In this document: one piece after another, positions 24,741 through 33,150 of the stretch
How positions within the stretch are numbered: the stretch's first letter is position 1
How the letters are laid out: every line of letters begins with the position of its first letter
Position numbers and translations under genes: made by a program
The notes under the pieces: generated by a model
What the model saw: the letters and a program-made list of their open reading frames with translations, nothing else
The model's database searches: none
Told to the model about the DNA's origin: nothing
Assembly: GCF_004382795.1 (NCBI RefSeq)
Contig: NZ_SMSG01000007.1
Coordinates: forward strand, 1 to 64,000
Direction: 5' to 3'
DNA: 64,000 nucleotides
DNA from: Cumulibacter soli
GTDB lineage: Bacteria > Actinomycetota > Actinomycetes > Mycobacteriales > Antricoccaceae

Positions 24741-25664
24741 CTACCCTTCGCGCGCGGCGCGCAACTCGTCGTAGTTCTCGTAGGACGCTTTGACGATCGC
24801 ATGGTTCAGCAGCATCTCTGCCACCTGCCGCTCACCGGTTGAGTCGAAGAACCGCGTGCGGATCCAATAGCCTTCGGTGCGCTTACTCTCCGACAGAGCC
24901 ACGATTTCGCGGCGCAACACGTATTCTTCGCCCACGAACAGCGGACCGTCGATCATCCGGATCTCCTGGTCGGCGAACAGCCCGACCGCGGGGCCTTTTA
25001 CCGGCCAGCCGGCTTGACGGTTCGAGTACTCGCCAAGTACCGAGACCATCTCCAGCGGCACGATCGCACGCCCCCACGGAGAGGACGACGGATCGCTGTA
25101 CCACGGTGAGGACTCGGTGATCACCTTCAGCTTCTGGTTCAGCGAGAACGGGTAGAGATTGCCCATGTGCTGATCAGGATCCATCCGCACTACCTCGTCC
25201 TGCGCACCGGTCATGCCCACCTCGAGGTCCTCCAGGACGAGGAGATTGCCGGCCGGTCGCAGCGACTTCAGCCGACTCTCCAGCAGAGTCTCCCCATCGC
25301 CGAGGCTGGCCGATGCGTCCTGGACCGCGGTGCCGTCTTCCTTTTCCACCCAGGCACGGGTCGGGCCGTTGGGCTTCTGCGGCCACTCGACAAACGCCTT
25401 GGTCTTCTCCCCCTCGACGACCATGTTCTGGTAATGCGCGGAGATGCAGCCGCGCTCGAACCACGCCTGACCGTAGATCTTCTGCATCAACGGCGGATAC
25501 AGGCTGAAGTGCGTCGGGCCCTCGATCGGCCCGGCGCGGAATCCGAGCTCCTGTGCCTTTGCATCGTCGTGGATCGAGTTGTGTCCGCCGTACTCCTGGT
25601 CTTCGAGCATCTGCACGGGGGCACGCAGTGGGCCGGACAAGGTGATGGGTGTCGTGAACGTCAT
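24741..25664 (-). CDS. Double hot-dog (MaoC/FAS1-type) dehydratase-like protein
   Basis: This 307-residue protein looks like a two-domain hot-dog fold. The N-terminal half has GHNSIHDDAKAQELGFRAGP and a TRAWVEKEDG segment. The C-terminal half, from about residue 155, has MGNLYPFSLNQ and a second set with FADQEIRMIDGPLFVGEEY. MaoC-type proteins hydrate (R)-specific enoyl-CoA or bind acyl-CoA. The canonical Asp/His pair is not obvious to me, so activity is uncertain. It is monocistronic. The ATG at 25664 has only a modest ribosome binding site. Confidence 0.7.
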   Translation of the reverse strand: MTFTTPITLSGPLRAPVQMLEDQEYGGHNSIHDDAKAQELGFRAGPIEGPTHFSLYPPLMQKIYGQAWFERGCISAHYQNMVVEGEKTKAFVEWPQKPNGPTRAWVEKEDGTAVQDASASLGDGETLLESRLKSLRPAGNLLVLEDLEVGMTGAQDEVVRMDPDQHMGNLYPFSLNQKLKVITESSPWYSDPSSSPWGRAIVPLEMVSVLGEYSNRQAGWPVKGPAVGLFADQEIRMIDGPLFVGEEYVLRREIVALSESKRTEGYWIRTRFFDSTGERQVAEMLLNHAIVKASYENYDELRAAREG

Positions 25665-25749
25665 GCCCGCAGTCTAGGAACTCGCACAAGTACCGACCCA
25701 CCTCGCGACCCAGACGCATCCGCGCCTGCCTCAATCGGTGACCTTGATG

Positions 25750-25834
25750 ACGAGCCCTGAGCCTTATCGCGCACGGATGGGCAGACTTGGGGCTGGACGG
25801 CGGGCAGAACGAGCCCTGAGCGTTACAGCGCGCG
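25750..25834. repeat. Imperfect 26-bp direct repeat at the 3' end of the ABC permease gene
   Basis: Bases 25750-25775 and 25809-25834 match at 22 of 26 positions, both starting ACGAGCCCTGAG. The inner copy includes the stop of the minus-strand permease; the other lies downstream of it. This resembles, in weaker form, the gene-end duplication at 1182-1293. Confidence 0.5.
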
Positions 25835-26980
25835 AGCCAGGCTGCGGCGTAGCAACCAACTGCCCAACACCAGCAGCACGACGGCCATCGCGGCGAGTAC
25901 ACCGAGCATGGGCAGTATGTCGACCAGTCCCCCGCCGTGCCGCTGGACCTCCGCGAAGGCGTCGTAGCCCCAGGCGTGCGGGGTGATGTGCGCGATCTTG
26001 CGCATCGAGTCGGAGAAGATTTCCAACGGCACCATCCCACCTCCGATCGCGGCCAGCACGAGCCCAATCCCAACGCCGGCGCCCACCGCGGCACCGTCGC
26101 TGTCCAGCGCCGAACCGAGCACCATAGATGCCCCTGCGGCGACGAGCGCTACCGCAGCGAGTATCAGGAGCGAGAGCGCGAGATTGCCCCAATCGACGCC
26201 AAATAGCAACCAGGACGCGAGCATGATGTAAGCGCCCTGGAAGACCGCGATTGCCCACCGCCCCAAGACCTGCCCGAGCACGACATGCAACGCGTTCACG
26301 GGTGCGGCGAGCGTCCGCGCCAGCACGCCCTCGCGCCGCGCGCTGATCAGCGTCGAGGCCCCCGCGAGCGATGTGAGGAAGACGAACAGCAGCAGTTGCG
26401 AGGACGCTCCCAGGTCGAATTGACCCAGCCCTTGAAATTCCTGCGCAATTTCGTCGACGTCGGTGACGACGAGCTGCGGTCCGCCGTCCGCCGGCAACGC
26501 ATCGAGCGCTGCGGACGCATCATCGGCCCCGGCACCCGCGGCCTGCAGGGCATCGAGTTGGTGCGCGCGCAGGTCCAGCGATGTGACCGCCACGCGGATC
26601 TGTTCGGCCACCGCGGCGCTGCTGGAATCCGATCCGGAGATCAGGGTGATGTCGGTCGGATCCCCCGCGGCGTACGCCGCAGTGGCTTGCTCGGACAGAT
26701 CGATTCCGGCGCTGGAGCGTCCGCGCGCCACCTGCGCGAGCATCTCGTCGTGCTCGGCGAACTCGACCTCCAGCCCAGAATCTTCAAGTTCGGCAACGAG
26801 TTCGGAACGTAGTTCTCCATCGGCGCCGCTGACGGTGACCGTCGACGACGGACCGCCACCGAACTGCGAACCGATCACGAATACCAGCAGCAGCGGCAGG
26901 ATGAATACGAAGAAGATGTTGCCCTTGTCCGCTACGAAGCGCTTCAGTTCGGCGATCGCGATCGCGAGTATGGCGCTCAT
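25823..26980 (-). CDS. ABC-2 type exporter permease
   Basis: This 385-residue ABC-2 permease has an N-terminal helix (FFVFILPLLLVFVIGSQF), a large extracytoplasmic loop (about residues 45-205) and five further helices in the C-terminal half, including LILAAVALVAAGASMVLGSAL. It overlaps the preceding permease gene by four bases (ATGA) and is the third gene of an ATPase-permease-permease operon. Such systems export drugs, lipids or peptides. The substrate is unknown. Confidence 0.92.
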   Translation of the reverse strand: MSAILAIAIAELKRFVADKGNIFFVFILPLLLVFVIGSQFGGGPSSTVTVSGADGELRSELVAELEDSGLEVEFAEHDEMLAQVARGRSSAGIDLSEQATAAYAAGDPTDITLISGSDSSSAAVAEQIRVAVTSLDLRAHQLDALQAAGAGADDASAALDALPADGGPQLVVTDVDEIAQEFQGLGQFDLGASSQLLLFVFLTSLAGASTLISARREGVLARTLAAPVNALHVVLGQVLGRWAIAVFQGAYIMLASWLLFGVDWGNLALSLLILAAVALVAAGASMVLGSALDSDGAAVGAGVGIGLVLAAIGGGMVPLEIFSDSMRKIAHITPHAWGYDAFAEVQRHGGGLVDILPMLGVLAAMAVVLLVLGSWLLRRSLARAL

Positions 26981-28131
26981 CCGCGCGCTCCCCGGTCAGG
27001 AACCAGCCGGGCAATCAGGGCGGCCACCACCGCGAAGCCCAGCATGATCGCAACTGGCGCACCGACGTCACTCAATCCCCCGCCACCACTGGAGATGCCC
27101 AGTCCACGCACCAGCGCGGCCACCGGGTTCAGGTCAAGAATCGCACCGATCACGCCGGACGCGCTGAACTGCACGAAAGCGCCGCCCGCGATACCGAGCA
27201 CCATCGCCAGCATGGTCTGGATGATGTTGGCCTGCTCGGCAGTTTTCGCCAATCGCGCCACGATGAACGTGAGCGCGGTCGTCGCGAGCACCGCGCACAC
27301 GATCAGCACGGCGACCACCAGCGCCGAGCCGAAATCAACATCGAACAGCAGGCCACCGGTGATCAGCAGCACCGAGGTGGCCACAACGCCCAGCACGAAG
27401 GAGCTGATGGCCTTCGCTAGCACCGGGAACATCCGCGGCATGGGCATCGAGTACAGCCGCGCCAACGTGCCGTTCTGGCGTTCCTCCATCAGCGCGAGCA
27501 CACCAAAACTGACGGTGAACATCAAGAACAACCCGGCCTGCCCAGCGACCAGCGCACCGCTTGGGTCGAGTTGCTCGGAAGACGCCTGTCCCTCGGTCAG
27601 GCTGACCGCGCTTTGACTACTCAGAACCTCCTGCACGATCGCGTCAGGCTGGATACCGAGCTCTCCGGCGGCCTGCGCGGCATTCGCGGCGGCACCAACC
27701 CGATCCAGATAGCCCTGCACCGCCGAAAGCACCACGTCCGATTCGAGCCCGGCACCGTCACCCTCGATGACGTCCAACTGGCTCGGTTCGGCAGCGATCG
27801 CGGCGTCGGTAAAGCCATCCGGGACGATGATGCCCAGCTTCGCGTCGCCGGATTCGGCGAGTTCGTGCACTTCTTCGGCGTCCGCCGCCGTCACCTCGAT
27901 GTCGATGCCGAGCTGCGGCAGCATCTCCTCCAGCGCCTGCCCGAGCTGATCGTTTTCGGGCACTGAGATCGCCACGGTGGCCTTCTGCAGTTCCTGGTTC
28001 ATCGCGCCACCGATAACGAAGTTCAGCGCGATCATCAGCCCTAGTGGTACGCCGATCGCGAAGATCAACACGGACTTATCACGGATCCGCTGGCGCAGGT
28101 CCGCGATGACCAAGGTGAGCAGTTGCGCCAT
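26977..28131 (-). CDS. ABC-2 type exporter permease
   Basis: This 384-residue ABC-2 permease has the same layout as its neighbour: a first helix (VLIFAIGVPLGLMIALNFVIGG), a large outer loop with acidic patches, and a C-terminal set of helices (AGLFLMFTVSFGVLALM, and later MVLGIAGGAFVQF). The two permeases probably form a heterodimer. The ATPase stop is two bases upstream and its own stop overlaps the next permease by four bases. This ties the three genes into one transcript. Confidence 0.92.
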   Translation of the reverse strand: MAQLLTLVIADLRQRIRDKSVLIFAIGVPLGLMIALNFVIGGAMNQELQKATVAISVPENDQLGQALEEMLPQLGIDIEVTAADAEEVHELAESGDAKLGIIVPDGFTDAAIAAEPSQLDVIEGDGAGLESDVVLSAVQGYLDRVGAAANAAQAAGELGIQPDAIVQEVLSSQSAVSLTEGQASSEQLDPSGALVAGQAGLFLMFTVSFGVLALMEERQNGTLARLYSMPMPRMFPVLAKAISSFVLGVVATSVLLITGGLLFDVDFGSALVVAVLIVCAVLATTALTFIVARLAKTAEQANIIQTMLAMVLGIAGGAFVQFSASGVIGAILDLNPVAALVRGLGISSGGGGLSDVGAPVAIMLGFAVVAALIARLVPDRGARG

Positions 28132-28133
28132 CC

Positions 28134-29111
28134 TCAGTCCCGCAAGGCTTTGCCGGTCAGGTGCAGGAAGACCGCTTCTAGGTTGGGCCGGCTGACCTGA
28201 ACGTCAGCCAGTCGCATCCCGGCGGACGTCGCCTCGGTGACGATCTGCGCGATTGCGGCGGGCGCGTCTCGGACCGTGAGTCGCAATCCGCCGGAATCCT
28301 GCTCGACCCGCGATACCCGCTCTAAGTCGCGCAATGCGCCGGCGGCTGCCGCTAGCTCTCCGGTGCCGCGCAGGTCGATGTGATCGACCCCGCCGGTGAG
28401 CGTGATCAGTTCATCCCGGGTGCCCTCGGCTTGGAATCTTCCGGAATCGATGATCGCGATCCGGTCGCACAGCCGTTCGGCTTCCTCCATGTAGTGAGTC
28501 GTATAGAGGACGGCCATACCTTCGCCCGCCAGCGCCTCGACGCTCTCCAGGATCGCGTTACGTGACTGCGGGTCGACGCCGACAGTCGGCTCATCGAGAA
28601 TCAGCAAACGTGGTCGATGCAGCAGCCCGATACCGATATTCAGCCGCCGTTGCATACCGCCGGAGAACTCCTTGACGGCACCCTTCGCGCGGTCGGCTAA
28701 CCCCACCAGGTCGAGGATCTCATCGACGCGCTTACGCAGGTGCGCCCCGGTGATCCGTTGCAGGCGGCCAAAGTAGCGCAGATTGTCACGCGCGCTGATG
28801 TCCGGGTAGATGGCCATTTCTTGAGGCACGAGCCCGATGTGTCGCTTGGGAGCAATCGCGTGCGGGCCCATGCGCTCACCGACCACACTCACCGAACCTT
28901 CGTCGGCACCCAATAGTCCGGCAATCATCGAAATAGCGGTGGTTTTCCCCGCGCCGTTAGGCCCGAGCAATCCGTAGGTCTCGCCCGCGGCGATCTGAAA
29001 GGAAACCCCGTCCACGGCGACCCGTTCGCCGAAAGACTTTCGTAACTCCGACACGAGCAGTGTCGGCTGGTCGGTACTGAGTCGCGCGGTGCTGGTTTCG
29101 GTCTGCGGCAC
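28134..29111 (-). CDS. ABC exporter ATP-binding protein
   Basis: This 325-residue ATPase has Walker A GLLGPNGAGKTT (about residues 47-58), signature FSGGMQRRLNIG, Walker B RLLILDEPTVGVD and the switch His in TTHYME. The C-terminal 90 residues match the extra domain of drug and antibiotic exporters. It starts at a GTG (29111) with GGGAG upstream and is the first gene of the exporter operon. The 126-base gap to the divergent DinB gene must hold both promoters. It energises the two ABC-2 permeases that follow. Confidence 0.94.
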   Translation of the reverse strand: MPQTETSTARLSTDQPTLLVSELRKSFGERVAVDGVSFQIAAGETYGLLGPNGAGKTTAISMIAGLLGADEGSVSVVGERMGPHAIAPKRHIGLVPQEMAIYPDISARDNLRYFGRLQRITGAHLRKRVDEILDLVGLADRAKGAVKEFSGGMQRRLNIGIGLLHRPRLLILDEPTVGVDPQSRNAILESVEALAGEGMAVLYTTHYMEEAERLCDRIAIIDSGRFQAEGTRDELITLTGGVDHIDLRGTGELAAAAGALRDLERVSRVEQDSGGLRLTVRDAPAAIAQIVTEATSAGMRLADVQVSRPNLEAVFLHLTGKALRD

Positions 29112-29237
29112 ACTTACTCCCGCGGTCGGTCTGGTCGCTGCGGATTGTCACCTGACATCGGTAACCCTCTCATACGTCCGCCGTCCGCCGATGTAGTTGA
29201 AGTGGCACGCGCCGCGTGGGCCTGTCAGGATCTAGGT

Positions 29238-30314
29238 ATGGCCACCGCAGCGGTCGATTTCTCCAGGATCTTGCACGTCGACCTCGACCAATTCCAAGTC
29301 TCGGTCGAGCGCCGGCGCAACCCGTCGCTCGTCGGGCAGGTCGTCGTGATCGGCGGCAACGGGGATCCGACGGAAGCGCGCAAGGTGGTGACCTGTGCGT
29401 CGTACGAGGCGCGCTCGCTTGGTGTGCACGCGGGCATGCCGTTGCGTGCGGCGTACCGCAAGATCCCTGATGCGGTATGGCTGCCGGTCGACCAACAAGC
29501 CTATGAGGACGCCTCGGCGCAGGTGATGGATACGCTGCGCGAAGTGGCGCCCGCCGTCGAAGTATGGGGATGGGACGAGGCGTTCGCCGGGACCGATTCG
29601 ACCGATCCGGTCGCGCTGGCGACCGCGGTACGTCAGAGGGTGCACGAGCAGACCTCGCTGGCGTGCGCGGTAGGGGTCAGCGACAACAAGCAGCGCGCCA
29701 AAATGGCCACCGGATTCGCCAAACAGACCGATGCAAGAATCTTCGTACTCGACGAGCAGAACTGGCTGCCGCTGATGGGCGATCGGCCGTGCATCGACCT
29801 GTGGAGCGTCGGGCCGCGGATCTCCGCACGATTAGACGCAATCGGGGTGCACACTGTGTCCGAGTTGATCGACACTCCACGCGAGGTGCTGCTGGATGCA
29901 TTCGGCCAACACCAGGGCACGTGGCTGTACGTGCTCTCACGCGGATGGGGCGACCGCAGCATCACGACAGTCCCCGAGGCGGCCAAGTCTCACAGCAAGG
30001 TGGAGACTTTCGCGGAGGATCTGCGCGGATACGATGAAATGGCGGGCCAACTCAGGCGGCTCACGGCCGAACTGCACCAGCAAATCCTGCGGGAGAACCG
30101 GATCGTGTTTCGCGTCGCCGTGACGATACGAACAGTGACCTTCTGGACCAGAACCAAGTCACACAAATTGGCTGAGCCAACCACAGAACTGGACGTTCTG
30201 GAACGCGAAGTCCTTGCATTACTGACCAAATTCGAGGTTGAGAAACCAGTTCGACTACTCGGGCCCCGCTTCGATCTTCTACCCGTGGACGAGACGGTGA
30301 CCGGGCCGCCGTAA
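29238..30314 (+). CDS. Y-family DNA polymerase IV, DinB2-like, with Gln at the steric gate
   Basis: This 358-residue translesion polymerase has catalytic acids Asp15 and Asp17 in HVDLDQFQVSVE and Asp113-Glu114 in EVWGWDEAF. KVVTCASYEARSLGVHAGMP is the finger region and SDNKQRAKMATGFAK the palm, followed by thumb and little finger. HVDLDQF and the WGWDEA form match mycobacterial DinB2-type enzymes. At the steric-gate position, where most DinB have Phe/Tyr and DinB2 has Leu, this protein has Gln20 (codon 29295-29297). I chose the ATG at 29238, after AGGATCTAGGT; the frame is open upstream to 29145. It is transcribed alone and lacks a visible LexA box. Confidence 0.92.
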   Translation: MATAAVDFSRILHVDLDQFQVSVERRRNPSLVGQVVVIGGNGDPTEARKVVTCASYEARSLGVHAGMPLRAAYRKIPDAVWLPVDQQAYEDASAQVMDTLREVAPAVEVWGWDEAFAGTDSTDPVALATAVRQRVHEQTSLACAVGVSDNKQRAKMATGFAKQTDARIFVLDEQNWLPLMGDRPCIDLWSVGPRISARLDAIGVHTVSELIDTPREVLLDAFGQHQGTWLYVLSRGWGDRSITTVPEAAKSHSKVETFAEDLRGYDEMAGQLRRLTAELHQQILRENRIVFRVAVTIRTVTFWTRTKSHKLAEPTTELDVLEREVLALLTKFEVEKPVRLLGPRFDLLPVDETVTGPP

Positions 30315-30331
30315 TGACGGAATAGCTCGCG

Positions 30332-31015
30332 CTACTCTACGAACGCGCCATCTGTACCACTCGATACAGTTTTGAAGGCATCGCCGTACACCTCGTCAAA
30401 GGTCGCGAATATCAAGTCGAACGGCAAGTCCTCAAACTCACCGCGCTGATCAACATATTCCATATGCCGATTTCCCGCCTCATCGAACGGATGCATCAAC
30501 GCGTCGGTGGTGCCGTCAAAATCAAGCACCTTGGTTCCGAACCGTTCACAGAGTTCCCTATTGAACGCTGAACTCGCCTTACGCCAAGCGCCGTCGATCC
30601 AGATCAATGAGTAGCCGTGGAACACGAATAGATCGGTGCCCATCGTCTCCTGCAACTTCTCACTCTGGAGGTGATTGCGGACATCGGCAAACCCCAGCGC
30701 AGCGGGAATCCCAGCCGCGCGACATAGCGCCGTCAACAACACTGACTTGGGCACGCACCAGCTCGAGGAGGATCTAAGAATCGCGCTCGCGGTGTAATCG
30801 GACTGATCGTAGGAGACGCCGTACGGGTCGTATCGCCACCCATCCCGGACGGCTAAGAACAGCGCGACCGCCTTCTCTCGATCTGTACGCGCACCGGCAT
30901 CGGCAACGATCTTCGCCGCGTGCTCGACGACCTCCGGGTGGTCCGAGTCGATGAATCGGGACGGAGCGCTGCAGGCGTCGTTCGGCGGCGTCGCAACCGT
31001 ATTCGCGGTAGTCAT
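30332..31015 (-). CDS. Transglutaminase-like cysteine protease-fold protein
   Basis: This 227-residue protein has the transglutaminase-like core: AVRDGWRYDP, the Cys region SSSSWCVPKSVLLTALCRAAG, GIPAALGFADVRNHL, and the His/Asp region FHGYSLIWIDGAWRKAS. These proteins may be amidases or cross-linkers; many bacterial members are uncharacterised. I place the start at the ATG 31015, near the domain (RFIDSDHPEV); no clear ribosome binding site is seen. A GTG at 31063 or ATG at 31060 would add about 15 residues. It is convergent with the DinB gene. Confidence 0.82.
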   Translation of the reverse strand: MTTANTVATPPNDACSAPSRFIDSDHPEVVEHAAKIVADAGARTDREKAVALFLAVRDGWRYDPYGVSYDQSDYTASAILRSSSSWCVPKSVLLTALCRAAGIPAALGFADVRNHLQSEKLQETMGTDLFVFHGYSLIWIDGAWRKASSAFNRELCERFGTKVLDFDGTTDALMHPFDEAGNRHMEYVDQRGEFEDLPFDLIFATFDEVYGDAFKTVSSGTDGAFVE

Positions 31016-31122
31016 GATCGCATTGTTGCACCGCGTACCGCGCACGTCGCACCTACTCATCACGCGCTATGGTGCGGAACACACCGCCAAACGTCGAGAC
31101 ATCTAGTTGAAAGAGGCCCGCG

Positions 31123-31644
31123 ATGCCCATGTACGAGTTTGAGGGAAAGGCGCCGCAGATCCACGCCACGGCGTTCATTGCACCGACTGCCAGCCTGATC
31201 GGCGACGTACAGGTCGAGGAGGGCGCATCGGTCTGGTACGGCACGGTGCTGCGTGGGGATTTCGGGCCGATCTTCATTCGTCGCGGGGCAAATGTGCAGG
31301 ACAACTCGACGCTGCACGGCGGCCCAGATGGCACCGAAATAGGCGAAGGTGCCACCGTCGGACACAATTGTGTGGTGCACGGCGCGCATGTCGGAAAGGA
31401 AGCGTTAATCGGTAACGGCAGCATCGTGCTGGACGGCGCGCACATCGGCGATGGCACGCTCATCGCCGCAGGGTCAACTGTCACTCCCGGGACTCAGATC
31501 GGGGATTTTCGAATGGCGCTAGGCACGCCAGCGCAAGATCGCGGCGAGATCAGTGGTGGGCCCCAGAAATGGGCGACCACGAACCAACAGATCTACCGCG
31601 ATCTCGCACAACGTCATCGCGCCAGCATTGTCGACGTGACTTAA
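31123..31644 (+). CDS. Gamma-class carbonic anhydrase-like hexapeptide protein
   Basis: This 173-residue left-handed beta-helix protein has hexapeptide repeats from about residue 17 to 135. The zinc His residues of the gamma-carbonic anhydrase family are visible in DNSTLHGG and in VGHNCVVHGA. The family interconverts CO2 and bicarbonate; several actinobacterial members are named this way without proof. AAAGAGG is the ribosome binding site. Its stop shares four bases with the convergent Lsr2 stop. It stands alone on its strand and no partner enzyme is evident. Confidence 0.88.
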   Translation: MPMYEFEGKAPQIHATAFIAPTASLIGDVQVEEGASVWYGTVLRGDFGPIFIRRGANVQDNSTLHGGPDGTEIGEGATVGHNCVVHGAHVGKEALIGNGSIVLDGAHIGDGTLIAAGSTVTPGTQIGDFRMALGTPAQDRGEISGGPQKWATTNQQIYRDLAQRHRASIVDVT

Positions 31645-31955
31645 GCCTGTTCGTAGGCATCCAATACGTGACGCGGCACCCGACCGCGATCACTCACCTT
31701 GTAGCCGTTCTCGCGCGCCCACACCCGCACCGCACCAAGGTCGACACCACTCGTGCGCACCGACCGAGCTCGCATACCGCGCATTCCGCTGATCTTTACG
31801 CCCGACTCGATGAATTCGCTCAGCGCATCCCGCAGACGTTCACGGTTCTCTTCGGAAAGGTCGATGCGCCATGTCTCACCATCGAGCGAGAACGTCACCT
31901 CACGGGCATCCTCGGTGCCGTCGATATCGTCAACGACAACAGTCCTTCGCGCCAT
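31641..31955 (-). CDS. lsr2: Lsr2 nucleoid-associated protein
   Basis: This 104-residue protein has the Lsr2 layout: an N-terminal dimerisation region (MARRTVVVDDIDGTEDAREV, then SFSLDG-type strands and LSEENRERLRDAL). A basic linker follows, then the C-terminal DNA-binding end with VRVWARENGYKVSDRGRVPRHV. The RGR is the AT-hook-like minor-groove contact. Lsr2 is the actinobacterial silencer of AT-rich DNA, analogous to H-NS. The ATG at 31955 has AAGGAG seven bases upstream, which excludes the longer frame. The 200-base region ahead of it is unusually AT-rich for this window and may be self-regulated. Confidence 0.95.
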   Translation of the reverse strand: MARRTVVVDDIDGTEDAREVTFSLDGETWRIDLSEENRERLRDALSEFIESGVKISGMRGMRARSVRTSGVDLGAVRVWARENGYKVSDRGRVPRHVLDAYEQA

Positions 31956-32009
31956 ACACGCACTCCTTATGAATTGGCTGCCGCAGCGCTTTTCACTCGC
32001 GGCCATGCG

Positions 32010-32095
32010 CCTATTATTGACGATTTATCGCCCAAATAGGGCGATTATTGATTTTCTCGCACACGCACATTACCTATTCGTTTTAGGTACGTGCC
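32010..32095. promoter_or_regulatory. AT-rich island between Lsr2 and the NMO-like gene
   Basis: This stretch is clearly richer in A/T than its surroundings. It carries two ATTATTGA words (one near 32012, one near 32044) and a perfect palindrome ATCGCCC-AAATA-GGGCGAT (32027-32045). A weak plus-strand promoter, TTGATT-N16-TTACCT, may serve the gene at 32163. AT-rich DNA is what Lsr2 binds, so autoregulation is plausible. Confidence 0.5.
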
Positions 32096-32162
32096 ATGCG
32101 ACGCCCCGCCCCCGCGTACCTGATTCGCGTGTCATATTGTGGGCCACAACATAGGAGGCTGA

Positions 32163-33122
32163 ATGGCCGAGTCACTACGCTCGCTGCTCGAGACGTTACG
32201 TATCCCCGCGATCGCGGCGCCAATGTTGCGGGTTTCGGAACTGGATCTAGCGCTCTCCGCCTGCCGCGCTGGGATCGTCGGCTCGTTCCCCACCGTGAAC
32301 GCTCGCACCACCGATCGCCTCGATGAGTGGCTTGGCACCCTCGACGACGCGCAGGCCGATGGCGCCGCGCCGTACTGCCCTAACTTGATCATCAAGGCGC
32401 CCACGCTGACCGAACACCTCGCGGCGATATGCGCACACGAGACGAAACTGGTGATTACCAGCGTCGGTTCGCCTGCACCCGTTGTCGGCCCGCTGCACGA
32501 CGCCGGCGCCTACGTGCTGGCCGACGTCGGCAGCGTCGCACACGCGAAACGCGCGGCCGCGGTCGGCGTGGACGGGCTGGTCTTGCTCACTGCCGGAGCC
32601 GGCGGGCAGACCGGTTGGCTCAATCCGTTCGCCTTCGCTTCAGCGGTCCGCGAGTTCTTCGACGGCGTACTGATCGTCGCCGGCGGCATGTCGGACGGCG
32701 CATCGCTGCTGGCGGCGCGCGCCGCAGGGTACGACGCCGGTTACCTCGGCACGAAACTCATCGCGACCAATGAGAGCGCGGCAGCGCCGGCGTACAAGCA
32801 GATGCTGGTGTCCAGTTCGATGGACGACGTGATGCTGACTCGCGCATTCACCGGTCTGCAGACAAATATGTTGCGTCCCTCGATCGCCGCGGCCGGGATC
32901 GACCCCGACGAGCTCGATGAGCACATCACCCCAGACCTCGCCGGTCGCCTCTTTGGGCAGACCTCCGACGGCCCACGTCGCTGGCAGGACATCTGGAGCG
33001 CCGGCCACACGGTCTCCGGAGTTGGCGAACTGAGCTCGGTCGACGAGATCGTCGACGAGTTGGAACGGCAGTACGTCGCCGCCCGGCGCCACGTCCATAC
33101 TCTCACCGCAGACCCGCGCTAA
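32163..33122 (+). CDS. Nitronate monooxygenase-like protein with Gln for the catalytic His
   Basis: This 319-residue NMO-fold flavoprotein is close to the one at 14739 (shared SACRAGIVGSFPTVNAR and GAYVLADVGS patterns). At the catalytic-His motif GGHxG it reads AGAGGQTGWLNP, with Gln149 (codon 32607-32609). FMN-binding regions (IVAGGMSDGASLLAARAAG) are kept. The swap suggests altered or lost nitronate oxidation, perhaps another FMN reaction. The ATG is preceded by AGGAGGCTGA. A CoA ligase follows 28 bases later, then an MFS transporter, so it may begin a three-gene operon. Confidence 0.85.
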   Translation: MAESLRSLLETLRIPAIAAPMLRVSELDLALSACRAGIVGSFPTVNARTTDRLDEWLGTLDDAQADGAAPYCPNLIIKAPTLTEHLAAICAHETKLVITSVGSPAPVVGPLHDAGAYVLADVGSVAHAKRAAAVGVDGLVLLTAGAGGQTGWLNPFAFASAVREFFDGVLIVAGGMSDGASLLAARAAGYDAGYLGTKLIATNESAAAPAYKQMLVSSSMDDVMLTRAFTGLQTNMLRPSIAAAGIDPDELDEHITPDLAGRLFGQTSDGPRRWQDIWSAGHTVSGVGELSSVDEIVDELERQYVAARRHVHTLTADPR

Positions 33123-33150
33123 ATGCCATGACTTGCCAGCAGGAGGAGCA

